Shown: positions 17,827 through 26,377, counted from the first letter of the stretch. The stretch is 64,000 nt of DNA from Betaproteobacteria bacterium (GCA_025356445.1 JANXSZ010000011.1:1-64000); one strand, 5' to 3'. Made by a program: numbers and translations. Notes: generated from the letters alone by a model not told the origin.

Positions 17827-18678
17827 ATGCACGCAACCGCCCTGATCGCCGAAGACGAACCCCTGTTGGCCCAGGCCCTGCACGCCGAACTGGCCCGCGC
17901 TTGGCCCGGTTTGCAGGTACTGGCAACCGTGGGTAACGGCCTGTCCGCAGTGCAGCAGGCGCTGGCGCTGAAACCGCAGGTGCTTTTTTTCGACATCCGT
18001 ATGCCCGGTTTGAGTGGCCTGGAAGCTGCGGCCGAATTGGCGGATGCATGGGATGTGCGGGATTCCGAAAACGGTGCCACGCCCTTCCCTGTTTTGGTCT
18101 TCGTGACAGCTTACGACCAGTACGCCGTGCAAGCGTTTGAGGTGCAGGCGGTGGACTACGTGCTCAAGCCAGTCCAGGCCGTTAGACTGCAAAAAACAGT
18201 AGCGAAAGTGCAGCTTGTGCTTGCTGCGCGGGCATCAGCAGCTATGAATTCAGAAGCACCACAGGCAGAGCCTGACAGCCTGAGCCACACCGTAGCGCAG
18301 CTGCGCCACCTGCTGGCTGCGTCGGCCTCTGTTGCTTGTGCCGCCACTGTGCCCATCCTTAAAGTCATCCAGGCCAGCGTGGGCCAGCAAATTCGCATGG
18401 TGCCTGTAGACGATGTGCTGGTGTTTGAAGCCGCAGACAAGTACGTGCGGGTGCTGACAGCACAGCGTGAGTACCTGATCCGCACCCCGCTGAAAGACCT
18501 GCTGCCCCAGCTGGACGCGCAGATTTTTTGGCAGATTCACCGCAGCACCGTGGTTCGCGCAGAAGCGATTGAGGCGGTATCGCGCGACGACACCGGCAAA
18601 CAACACCTCAGTTTACGGGGGTGCAACGAAAAATTGCTGGTGAGTCGGCTTTACGCCCACCTGTTCAAGCCGATGTAA
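17827..18678 (+). CDS. LytTR-family response regulator
   Basis: The 283-residue regulator has an N-terminal receiver domain with acidic pocket AEDEP (about residues 10-14) and phospho-acceptor Asp in LFFDIRMPGLSG; TAYDQYAVQAFEVQAVDYVLKP gives the conserved Thr and Lys. A loop of about 60 residues (rich in Ala, Ser and Leu) links it to a C-terminal LytTR DNA-binding domain (about residues 180-283) with VLVFEAADKYVRVLT and FWQIHRSTVVRAEAIEAV. It is an AlgR/LytR-type partner of the preceding kinase. Targets cannot be read from this window. Confidence 0.9.
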   Translation: MHATALIAEDEPLLAQALHAELARAWPGLQVLATVGNGLSAVQQALALKPQVLFFDIRMPGLSGLEAAAELADAWDVRDSENGATPFPVLVFVTAYDQYAVQAFEVQAVDYVLKPVQAVRLQKTVAKVQLVLAARASAAMNSEAPQAEPDSLSHTVAQLRHLLAASASVACAATVPILKVIQASVGQQIRMVPVDDVLVFEAADKYVRVLTAQREYLIRTPLKDLLPQLDAQIFWQIHRSTVVRAEAIEAVSRDDTGKQHLSLRGCNEKLLVSRLYAHLFKPM

Positions 18679-18722
18679 AGCCATCTGCATCGGCGTTGAC
18701 AGGGGGGTAACGGGGTCATTGC

Positions 18723-19187
18723 TCAGCGGTGGCCGCCGTAGCCGCCACCATAGCCGCCATACTCGCCACGCCACCCGGGTCCAAAGCCATGGTGGTGTCC
18801 CCACGGACGGTAAACTGGTGCTGGCGCATAGACCACGGGCTGACGTACCACGGTGGTGTAAGAAGGGCCATAGTAAGGCTGCTGGTAAACCTGCGGATAA
18901 GCAGACGTATAGGCCGCAGGTGGGTAATACGCCACTTGGGGTTGAACATACACCGGCTGAGGTTGCAAATACACGGGTGCTGGCCGCCCATAGACCTGGG
19001 CTGGCTGGGCATACACCACCTGTGGTGCGTACACCCGCTGCGGATTCGCTAACCCTAATTGCACGCCAGGCAGGCCAACGCCGACCGACCAGTTGACGTT
19101 ACTCGCCAAAGCTGCAGGCGCAGCGCCTAACGTGACCAGACCGACAGCAAGGGCTGCTGTAGCGATAAAACGAGAAGTGAACTTCAT
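18723..19187 (-). CDS. Secreted Tyr/Pro/Gln-repeat protein with Gly/His tail
   Basis: The 154-residue product has a signal peptide (MKFTSRFIATAALAVGLVTL...ALA) and a short ordered segment (NVNWSVGVGLPGVQLGL). A low-complexity middle follows in which Val-Tyr pairs alternate with Pro and Gln (VYAPQVVYAQPAQVYGRPAP and onwards). The tail PWGHHHGFGPGWRGEYGGYG is Gly/His/Tyr-rich. ATG 19187 is preferred because AGGAG precedes it. Similar proteins are common in Burkholderiales and are usually left unnamed; envelope association is inferred from the signal and composition. No enzyme motif is visible. Confidence 0.75.
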   Translation of the reverse strand: MKFTSRFIATAALAVGLVTLGAAPAALASNVNWSVGVGLPGVQLGLANPQRVYAPQVVYAQPAQVYGRPAPVYLQPQPVYVQPQVAYYPPAAYTSAYPQVYQQPYYGPSYTTVVRQPVVYAPAPVYRPWGHHHGFGPGWRGEYGGYGGGYGGHR

Positions 19188-19286
19188 ACGTTGCTCCTGA
19201 GTGCAGGCAGCCACTGAGGTGCCTTGTACTTACAACGCGCAGCCAGGGCTTGCGCTGACCCACAGGGGCACAAACAATGTAAAGTT

Positions 19287-20246
19287 TTACACCTTGTAAG
19301 GCAACTGCACCCGCAGCAGTTGTGACGCCACTGCCGGGTTGTCCGCATCCGTGACCAGGGTCAGCACCAGTGAGTTGTCTTCGGCCACTTCCGTCACCAC
19401 GCCTTCTACCTTTGGCCCGCCTTGGAGCCAGTGCAGTTGACGAATCTTGCCTTCAGGCCCAACCACACCCACGGCGGAGCCTGCGCATGGGCCATCTTTG
19501 GCAGCGCTGCGGCGGTTGTTTTCTGCCACCGCGCAAAACGCCCAACCGCCACCGGGCAAAGCAGCACCGTCGGTCAGGTTAAGAGGCACGCCGTCAATAT
19601 CACCCAGCACGATGGGACGGATGGATTTGGCCGGTGGCGCTTTGGGGCTTTGGCCCACCAACCACGGCGCCATCAGGCTCCAGTCGTAAGTGACGCAGGC
19701 ATTGCGCGGGTGGTGCGCGTTGCCCCGGTTACCGCGCTGCAACAAACGCAACTCACCACCAGCGAGGAAAACGCCTTCGATGTTCAGGTCATCCAGGCGC
19801 TTTCGCAGGGGGTCGTACAGTGGAGCAAGGCTGATGTGCGCCAAGCGCTCGGTCAACCCACCTTGAGCGTCAAGGGCGATCAGCACGCCGGTTTCACGCT
19901 TCATGTTGGTGCCTGAGGCCAGCGCCAGCAGTGCGCCATGCGGGCAACCAGGCAGCGCAGGCAAGGCACACAGGGTTTCCAAGTCGGGCTTGGCAAGCCG
20001 CCGCTTATTTTTATCGTGGGGCAAGTTGCCCTCAAACAAACGCACCAGGGGAACGGGCTGACCGGTACTGGCCGGGTCTTCAGACACCAGCGCCATGTGA
20101 AACTCGTCGTCGCCCACCACATACAGGCGACCTTTGACGCGAACCAAGCCACTGGCAGCGCTCAAATGAGGCTGACCACGGGGGTGCAGGCTGGGGTCAA
20201 CGGATAAATCGCGGAGGACTTCAGGAATGAGTTCAGTATTAAGCAT
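19287..20246 (-). CDS. Hypothetical protein, beta-propeller-like (DUF6929-type)
   Basis: The 319-residue protein has no signal peptide. It shows repeated short beta-type segments of the form GRLYVVGDDEFHMAL, GELRLLQRGNRG and GVVTEVAEDNSLVLTLVTDAD, suggesting a propeller fold in which each blade reads out a value. It resembles uncharacterised proteins grouped as DUF6929, an assignment from memory. It ends 99 bases before the secreted repeat protein on the same strand and starts about 60 bases from the divergent glnS. I cannot assign a function. Confidence 0.65.
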   Translation of the reverse strand: MLNTELIPEVLRDLSVDPSLHPRGQPHLSAASGLVRVKGRLYVVGDDEFHMALVSEDPASTGQPVPLVRLFEGNLPHDKNKRRLAKPDLETLCALPALPGCPHGALLALASGTNMKRETGVLIALDAQGGLTERLAHISLAPLYDPLRKRLDDLNIEGVFLAGGELRLLQRGNRGNAHHPRNACVTYDWSLMAPWLVGQSPKAPPAKSIRPIVLGDIDGVPLNLTDGAALPGGGWAFCAVAENNRRSAAKDGPCAGSAVGVVGPEGKIRQLHWLQGGPKVEGVVTEVAEDNSLVLTLVTDADNPAVASQLLRVQLPYKV

Positions 20247-20307
20247 GGGGCGATTTTCACCTACGGACAGACCGCAGCCCTGCTGGCCGCGCCTCTAAAA
20301 TGCAGCA

Positions 20308-22173
20308 ATGAGCTCCTCTACCCCCCACTCCCCTGCCGCAGACAAGACCGAAGCCCCGAAACCCAGCAACTTTTTGCGCCAAATCATCGAGAGCGATCTG
20401 GCCCAAGGCAGCTACGCCACACGCCACTGGGGTGGCACGCCCGGCGATGCCGCGCACCACCAAGACGGGGCCATCGACCCGTCCGCCATTCGCACCCGCT
20501 TCCCACCCGAGCCCAACGGCTACCTGCACATCGGACACGCTAAAAGCATTTGTTTGAATTTTGGCTTGGCACGCGATTACGGTGGCGTATGCCACATGCG
20601 ATTTGACGACACTAACCCCGAGAAAGAAGACCAGGAGTACGTGGACTCCATCCTCGATGCAGTGAAGTGGCTGGGCTTCAACTGGGAGGCCAACGGCACG
20701 TCGCACTACTACCAAGCCAGCAACTATTTCGATTTCATGTACCGCGCTGCCGAGTACTTGATTGAAGCCGGCCACGCCTATGTGGACGAGCAAAGCGCTG
20801 AAGAGATGCGCGCCAACCGGGGTGACTTTGGTAAACCCGGCATCGAAAGCCCATACAGAGGTCGTACCCCTGCCGAAAATTTACAACGCTTTCGGGAGAT
20901 GGCGCAAGGCCAGCATGCTGATGGCGCTATGGTTTTAAGATCAAAAATTGACATGGCTGCACCCAATATCAACCTGCGCGACCCAGCCATTTACCGCATT
21001 CGCCGTGCCACACACCACAACACGGGCGACAAATGGTGCATCTACCCGATGTACACCTTTGCCCACCCGATTGAAGACGCGTTGGAGAACATCACCCACA
21101 GCATCTGCACGCTGGAATTTGAAGACCAGCGCCCGTTTTACGACTGGCTGCTTGACCGTTTGGCCGAGGGTGACCTCATCAACACGCCGCACCCGCGCCA
21201 ATACGAATTCGCCCGGCTCAACCTCACCTACGTCATCACCAGCAAGCGCAAACTGGCACAGCTGGTGAACGAACACCACGTCAGTGGCTGGGACGATCCG
21301 CGCCTGCCCACCCTCGTGGGCCTGCGCCGTCGCGGCTACACGCCTGAAGCGATACAGCTGTTTGCAGAGCGTATTGGTGTCAGCAAAGCCGACAGTTGGA
21401 TCGACTACAGCACGCTGGAAGGCGCACTGCGCGACACACTGGACACAGTGGTGCCCCGTGCCATGGCGGTCCTTGACCCGGTGAAACTGGTCATCACCAA
21501 CTGGGATGCCCTCTACGGAGAGAACGTGCTGGACGATTGCAGCGCCCCCATCCACCCCCATCCGCACGCCGACCACCCCGAGCACGCAGGCCGCCGCAGC
21601 TTCAAATTCGGCAAGGCAGTGTGGATTGAGCGCAGCGACTATGAAGACGTGCCACCCAAAGGCTACAACCGCCTGTACCCACCCCAAACCAGCCAGGACG
21701 GCACCACCAAGCCCGGCAACACCGTGCGCCTGAAATACGGTCACGTTATCCGCTGCACGGGTGCCGTGAAAGATGCAGCAGGCCAGCTCACCGAAGTCCA
21801 CGCCGAGCTGATTCCTGATACCAAAAGCGGCACACCAGGTGCGGACGCGATCAAGGTCAAAGGCGTGATCACTTGGGTGGCAGTGGCAGACGCAGTACCC
21901 GCTGAAGTGCGCCTGTACGACCGCCTCTTCACCGACGCCTACCCGGATGCTGGTGGCAAAGACTTTTTGTCAACCCTCAACCCCAACAGTTTGAAAACCG
22001 TTACCGCCTATGTGGAACCTGCACTGGGCACAGGCGGTGCCATCGCAGCCAAGGCCGACGATAAGTTCCAGTTTGAGCGCCACGGCTACTTTGCGGCCGA
22101 CCGGCTTGATTGCACGGCGGACAAGCTGGTGTTCAACCGGGTCACAGGGCTGAAAGACAGCTGGGGCAAGTAA
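20308..22173 (+). CDS. glnS: Glutaminyl-tRNA synthetase
   Basis: The enzyme attaches glutamine to tRNA-Gln in the cytoplasm. The 621-residue protein begins with a 60-residue lead (SNFLRQIIESDLAQGSYA) and then the class I catalytic core: HIGH motif in PPEPNGYLHIGHAKS, FDDTNPEKEDQEYVDSI, and a KMSKS-equivalent VITSKRKLAQLV. The C-terminal half is the two-barrel anticodon-binding region (SDYEDVPPKGYNRLYP). Length is larger than E. coli GlnS (about 554), mainly because of the N-terminal lead and short insertions, as in other betaproteobacteria. It appears to be transcribed alone. Confidence 0.96.
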   Translation: MSSSTPHSPAADKTEAPKPSNFLRQIIESDLAQGSYATRHWGGTPGDAAHHQDGAIDPSAIRTRFPPEPNGYLHIGHAKSICLNFGLARDYGGVCHMRFDDTNPEKEDQEYVDSILDAVKWLGFNWEANGTSHYYQASNYFDFMYRAAEYLIEAGHAYVDEQSAEEMRANRGDFGKPGIESPYRGRTPAENLQRFREMAQGQHADGAMVLRSKIDMAAPNINLRDPAIYRIRRATHHNTGDKWCIYPMYTFAHPIEDALENITHSICTLEFEDQRPFYDWLLDRLAEGDLINTPHPRQYEFARLNLTYVITSKRKLAQLVNEHHVSGWDDPRLPTLVGLRRRGYTPEAIQLFAERIGVSKADSWIDYSTLEGALRDTLDTVVPRAMAVLDPVKLVITNWDALYGENVLDDCSAPIHPHPHADHPEHAGRRSFKFGKAVWIERSDYEDVPPKGYNRLYPPQTSQDGTTKPGNTVRLKYGHVIRCTGAVKDAAGQLTEVHAELIPDTKSGTPGADAIKVKGVITWVAVADAVPAEVRLYDRLFTDAYPDAGGKDFLSTLNPNSLKTVTAYVEPALGTGGAIAAKADDKFQFERHGYFAADRLDCTADKLVFNRVTGLKDSWGK

Positions 22174-22349
22174 ACCGCATAAAAGCCATATAAAAAATGG
22201 ATCAGACATGTTTTTCTGAATCCATTGGCGAAAACTTTACGTACTCTTAAGAGTTGCCAGCACCGCACCTTTGAAGATCAGTGCTGGTGGCCTCTCGTTC
22301 TGCCTCTGCTTTGGGGCAGTTCCGTTTCAAACTGTTGGAGGTTTTCAAA

Positions 22350-22907
22350 ATGATGTTCCGTACTGCACTCGCCACTTCTGCCGCCCTCGGTATCTCCTTG
22401 CTCGCCGCCTGCACGGCCCCCATGGGCATGATGGGTAAGCCATTCATGCAAGACAGCCTTCCCCCCGTCGTCCAAGTGCCTGCGGGCCATAAAGTGGTGA
22501 TGGAAGCTGTGGGCGTGGGTGAAATCACTTACGAATGCCGGGCTAAAAAAGACATGGCCGGCCAGTATGAATGGGTGTTTGTAGGCCCAGATGCGAAGCT
22601 CAACAGTCGCGCAGGCCAACAGGTCGGCAAATACTATGGCCCCCCTGCGACCTGGGAGAGTGCTGATGGCTCCAAAGTCACCGGCGCACAAGTGGCTGTA
22701 GCACCAGCAGGTACGGGCAACATCCCGCTGCAACTCGTCAAAGCCAACCCGGCCATGGGCCAGGGTGCAATGGTAGGCACCAGCTATATCCAGCGCGTGG
22801 CGACCCAGGGCGGCGTAGCCCCCGCCTCTGCCTGCGATGCTGGCAGCATAAGTAAAAAGGAAATTGTGAAATACCAGGCGGACTACATCTTCTGGCGCGC
22901 AATGTAA
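22350..22907 (+). CDS. DUF3455 lipoprotein
   Basis: The 185-residue product has a lipoprotein signal (MMFRTALATSAALGISLLAAC) with the lipobox LAAC near residue 21, so it should be a lipid-anchored envelope protein. The body matches the DUF3455 pattern: VPAGHKVVMEAVGVGEITYEC, then YEWVFVGPDAKL, GKYYGPPATWE and VQRVATQGG-like IQRVATQGGVAPAS, ending YQADYIFWRA. Function of the family is unknown. ATG 22350 follows TTGGAGG at about 22336. A clear terminator lies just downstream, so it is probably monocistronic. A perfect 12-bp palindrome, ACTCTTAAGAGT, sits upstream at 22243-22254. Confidence 0.8.
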   Translation: MMFRTALATSAALGISLLAACTAPMGMMGKPFMQDSLPPVVQVPAGHKVVMEAVGVGEITYECRAKKDMAGQYEWVFVGPDAKLNSRAGQQVGKYYGPPATWESADGSKVTGAQVAVAPAGTGNIPLQLVKANPAMGQGAMVGTSYIQRVATQGGVAPASACDAGSISKKEIVKYQADYIFWRAM

Positions 22908-22924
22908 CCACCACCGTCATCACA

Positions 22925-22958
22925 AGCCCCCACTGAATGCGCGCAGTGGGGGCTTTTT
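22925..22958 (+). terminator. Rho-independent terminator after the DUF3455 gene
   Basis: AGCCCCCACTG (22925-22935) pairs perfectly with CAGTGGGGGCT (22944-22954) across an 8-base loop and is followed by a T run. It begins 17 bases after the DUF3455 stop codon. Confidence 0.9.
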
Positions 22959-23077
22959 AACGTCGGCCTAGACAGCAGCCTCTACGGATAGTCTGCGGGC
23001 GCTACCGCAATTAGGGCACACCCTCTAGGGTAAACCCTGAAAATTCACGTATCAACATTTTTTCAGGAACCCAAGCT

Positions 23078-23605
23078 ATGCAAGCAACCAACCTTTCCAG
23101 CATCACCAACGACCTGATCGCTTCTTACGGCAACACCGCCAAAAACGTGATCAACGCTTACCGCGCTGGTGGTGACCGCATGGTGGATTTTCTAGAGCAA
23201 CGTTGGGACAGCGCCTTCAAAGAATCCAGCCCTCAGCTGACCGCTGAAGTGCGCCAAAACGCGCTGAACGCCCAAAAGGTGCTGGGCAGCTACTACGCCA
23301 AGGGCGTGGCCATGACGACCGAAGGCGCAGAGTCCGTGGTGGACAAGTTTGTCAAGTTCGTGGCAGAAGGCGTCGAGCAAGTGGCCGCCAACGCCAGCCG
23401 CTTTGAAGAAAAAACCGGGGTGACAGCGCTCAATCAACTCGCCTTGGCAGCCGTACCAGCGGCTACAGCTGCGGCCAAACTGGTGACGCAGCTGGAGCAA
23501 AAATCAGGTGAACTGGTCAGCAAGATTGCTGGTGACAGCGTAACGGCGGCCACCATCAAGCGTGCCACGCCGTTCAAGCAAGCCCGCGCACGCAAGACGG
23601 CCTGA
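23078..23605 (+). CDS. Helical phasin-like protein
   Basis: The 175-residue product lacks a signal peptide or membrane segment and looks almost entirely alpha-helical, with amphipathic heptad-like stretches (MVDFLEQRWDSAF, LNAQKVLGSYYAKGVAMTTE, VDKFVKFVAEGVEQVAANAS) and a basic C-terminus (ATPFKQARARKTA). Helical proteins of this size with a basic tail recall phasins that coat polyhydroxyalkanoate granules, and a PhaR regulator is encoded at the right edge of the window. No phasin signature is definite, so this is a structural analogy, not an assignment. Confidence 0.6.
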   Translation: MQATNLSSITNDLIASYGNTAKNVINAYRAGGDRMVDFLEQRWDSAFKESSPQLTAEVRQNALNAQKVLGSYYAKGVAMTTEGAESVVDKFVKFVAEGVEQVAANASRFEEKTGVTALNQLALAAVPAATAAAKLVTQLEQKSGELVSKIAGDSVTAATIKRATPFKQARARKTA

Positions 23606-23620
23606 AGCCTTTAATTTCCC

Positions 23621-24601
23621 TTATTCCGCCTCAGCCTCACGGTTCAGCGCCGGAGACTTGATTTTCTTTTTCTTCAAGGCCCGCTCGGCATCCTGCTTTT
23701 GCCCTGCGGCCAACCAGCCTGCAAACTCTTCAGGCGTCTCCAGCGTAATGCGCCCCAGATTGGCAGAGCGGAATTCGTGGATCACGATTTCCGCCGCTTT
23801 TTGAATGTTCACGCGGCCTTTGCCCAAGATGGCACCGCGTTTACGGCCGACTGCTTCGATCAACTCCTCATCGGCCATATCAGGATGTACATCGATTTTG
23901 AAGCGGGCTTCCATCAAACCGGGGTAGTGGACTTTGAGGTAGGACACCAGTTCCAAGGCCACCAGCTCTTCGTCAAACGCATTGCGCCCCACCGCGCCAC
24001 TGGCGGCCAAGTTGTAGCCGCTTTGGGTCACGATGATGCGCGGCCACAGCATGCCGGGCGTGTCGTACAAATAGAAATCAGGCCGCACAGCAATGCGGTG
24101 CTCCAGCTTGGTGATGCCCGCCTCGTCCCCCGTCTTCATGGTGCTTTTGCCCGACACGCTGTTGATGAGCGTGGATTTACCCACATTCGGAATGCCACAA
24201 ATCAGCACCCGCAGCGGCTTGACCACGCTGTTGCGGTGCGGTGCCAGCTCGCGGCAGGCTTGAATCAAACGCTGCGCAGGGGCAGCTTCAGAAGCATCCA
24301 TGCCGATGGCTTTGGTGATCTGCACTGGCGCGGTGTGGCCAGACGCCGATACGCTGGGTGCAATGGCAGGGCTGTTGTAGTGCGCGAGCCAGAGCGCCGT
24401 GCGGGCCGGGTCAGCCAAATCTTGCTTGTTCAGTATCTTCAACGCGGGCTTGCCACTGGTCAGCTCAGCCAGCATGGGGTTGGCGCTCGAACCTGGCAGG
24501 CGGGCGTCCAGCATCTCGATCACGACATCGGTGTCTTTAACGCGTTCGCTGATGGCCTTTTTGGTCAAGTGCATGTGACCGGGGAACCATTGGATAGCCA
24601 T
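23621..24601 (-). CDS. Circularly permuted ribosome-biogenesis GTPase (YlqF/RbgA-like)
   Basis: This 326-residue GTPase belongs to the YlqF/RbgA group that assists late assembly of the large ribosomal subunit. The G motifs appear in permuted order: G4 LNKQDLAD near residue 60, then G1 CGIPNVGKSTLINS around 155, G2 region GDEAGITK and G3 YDTPGML. The start MAIQWFPGHMHLTKKAI matches the family N-terminus, so ATG 24601 is chosen over an upstream in-frame ATG that would add a Lys/Arg-rich decapeptide. The C-terminal domain ends in a Lys-rich tail (ALKKKKIKSPAL). It converges with the helical protein gene. Confidence 0.9.
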   Translation of the reverse strand: MAIQWFPGHMHLTKKAISERVKDTDVVIEMLDARLPGSSANPMLAELTSGKPALKILNKQDLADPARTALWLAHYNSPAIAPSVSASGHTAPVQITKAIGMDASEAAPAQRLIQACRELAPHRNSVVKPLRVLICGIPNVGKSTLINSVSGKSTMKTGDEAGITKLEHRIAVRPDFYLYDTPGMLWPRIIVTQSGYNLAASGAVGRNAFDEELVALELVSYLKVHYPGLMEARFKIDVHPDMADEELIEAVGRKRGAILGKGRVNIQKAAEIVIHEFRSANLGRITLETPEEFAGWLAAGQKQDAERALKKKKIKSPALNREAEAE

Positions 24602-25192
24602 CTTTTTCTTTCTTTTTCGGGGTGCTTTGCGCATACAGCAACGGGTTCAACACCAACAAGGTATCGGGTGCGCGGGTCAGCATTGTGCCGTGTGAACGGT
24701 CGCTCACCCGTAAATTCAGGGTTTTCCCTGAAAACCTTGGACAACTTTGTGGGTAACTTGCCAAAGCGCCTGTAAGAACGCGCTAAGTCGTTGTTTTAAA
24801 TGGACAAGCCTTGCACTGCCACTTTATTGAGCAGAGGATAACTTCGTTGGGCCATGAGCGCTTGTTCAAAACTCAATCACTTCATATTTGATAGCATGCT
24901 TAGCCTACCCAGATTGCACTACAGGCACATTAGGCAAAAAATGGCTTGGCACAAGCCGCTGCGGTATGCGAGCAGGCATGGCGCTGTTCAGAACAGCTGT
25001 CCGCTGAAAAAGCGTAGCACCGCCGCAAAGCAGCGGTGACAACGGGTTCTCCCTGTAATCACTGAACAACCTTGTTGATAAGCCCCGTGTGGCGCTGTAC
25101 GACGGCGCTAAGTGCATGATTTTTATAGAAAATACTTAGACTGCCCATTTAACAGGCAGTTAGACCTGAGAGCCATGTCAGCCTCCAAGCTG
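24602..25192. other. Long intergenic stretch without a convincing gene
   Basis: About 590 bases precede the big hairpin. Short open frames exist on both strands (for example 24854-25039 and 24905-25117), but they overlap each other, lack ribosome-binding sites and have no recognisable composition. Small dyads are present: ACCGC/GCGGT near 25019-25037 and ACTGCC/GGCAGT at 25139-25159. The segment from about 25110 to 25140 is AT-rich. It may be degraded coding sequence or hold an unrecognised small RNA. Confidence 0.5.
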
Positions 25193-25262
25193 AGCACACC
25201 GCCCAACACCGTTCTCGTATCTCCCGAATGGGGGATACGAGAACGGTGTTGGGCGGTGTGCT
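25193..25262. repeat. 70-base near-perfect palindrome (33-bp stem, 4-base loop)
   Basis: The left arm at 25193-25225 (begins AGCACACCGCCC) is complementary to the right arm at 25230-25262 at 32 of 33 positions; the single exception is a G-T wobble at 25222/25233. The loop is GAAT (25226-25229). There is no T run on either side, so it is not a standard terminator. Such a long, tight palindrome is unusual in a chromosome and lies 50 bases before a broken response-regulator gene. Confidence 0.97.
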
Positions 25263-25312
25263 TGTCGTAGCATCACAGTGCGGCACCCGTCACCGCGCCA
25301 AGGCAATGATTC

Positions 25313-25594
25313 ATGAAGGTATTAATCGTGGACGACCACGCCCTGTTCAGGGTTGGGCTTGAGATGCTGCTGTCCCAGCTGGTATCGCCCTTGCAGGTGT
25401 CGCAAGCCGCAAACGCGCATCAGGCGCTGGGCATGATCGCGGCGGGAAACGCTTTTGACCTGGTCATACTCGACTGGAACATGCCCAAGATGAGTGGCAT
25501 GGATGCGCTGCTGGCCGTTACCGGCGACCTTACGAAGACCTGCTGCAAATACCCGCCTTGCAAAGTATTTTGCGCAAAATACCGGTCAACATGA
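25313..25594 (+). pseudogene. Truncated response regulator, receiver domain only (gene remnant)
   Basis: The first 68 or so residues are a NarL/LuxR-type receiver domain: VDDHALFRVGLEMLL with the acidic pair at residues 7-8, and phospho-acceptor Asp54 in LVILDWNMPKMSGMDALLAV. After that the homology stops abruptly and about 25 unrelated residues follow to a stop. The rest of the receiver and the helix-turn-helix output domain are missing. In another frame the sequence immediately becomes phosphatase-like, so the gene was probably cut by a deletion with its right end near 25515-25530. A functional single-domain regulator is unlikely because the receiver lacks its final two strands. Confidence 0.8.
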
Positions 25595-26373
25595 TGCCCG
25601 ATGACCATGAAATGATAGACAACTGGGAGCCTGGTTTTAAAACGAAAAATCAGCAATGGAAAGACGAAGGACTCAAGGCCTATTGGCAGTACCAGCGTAT
25701 GGATGACCCGAAAAAAAATGACGTGTACATCACGCAAACGGTATGCGGGTTTGCGCTGTTCATGGCTGACAGCCGTACTGACCGTACCTTGCGTACAGCG
25801 AACATTCCAGGCCACATCATGGGTCGAGAGCAGTTACAGGCGCTTCAGGCATGGCTGCTGACACAACAATCCAAGGACGCCACAGCCCCCAAGTTTGTTG
25901 CCTGTGCCGCTATGGTGCTGCCACGTCATGTGGGCTTACCACCAACACTCAGCGCTGCGTCCGGGTGCTTGTCAGAAGATGCCTGGGATGGTTACCCCAA
26001 TTCGCTGGCAGCGTTGTTGGGCTTCATCGCTGAAAAAGAAATCAGCGGTGTTGTCTTTCTTTCAAGGGATGCCCACTTGGGCAATGTAACCGAGGTGACG
26101 GTCGGTACGGTCAAACTGGTGTCCATTCACGCGCCCGCACTGTATGCACCATTCCCGTTTGCCAATGCCAAGCCGTCGGACTTTGCGAATGACGAAACCT
26201 TTACATTCCCCTACAAAAACCAGTCATACGCTTGCACGGTGAGTACCCAATTTCCACCGGCAGAAGATGGATTTGTAACGGTAAGACCCTTCCAGAAAGA
26301 CGCGGTATGGCGACTTGACATTCAAATGCACGGTGTAAAAACGCCACTGTGGTCACAACAAATCAACCTGTGA
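25522..26373 (+). pseudogene. PhoD-like phosphatase, C-terminal fragment (5' part lost)
   Basis: The frame reads RRPYEDLLQIPAL and then MMPDDHEMIDNW, the metal-binding DDHE motif in the middle of PhoD-like/metallophosphatase enzymes. It goes on through YWQYQRMDD and MADSRTDRT, then VVFLSRDAHLGNVTEV, where homologues typically have SGDxH. The first half of the enzyme, including the signal peptide and first metal ligands, is absent, and no ribosome-binding site precedes the frame. It is joined directly to the cut response-regulator gene. The downstream part has no stop or frameshift until 26373, so the event may be recent. Confidence 0.75.
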
Positions 26374-26377
26374 AGCG

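Noticed and set aside
24854-25117. Two short overlapping frames in the large intergenic region
   Set aside because: They lie on opposite strands across the same bases, lack ribosome-binding sites and have no compositional sign of coding.
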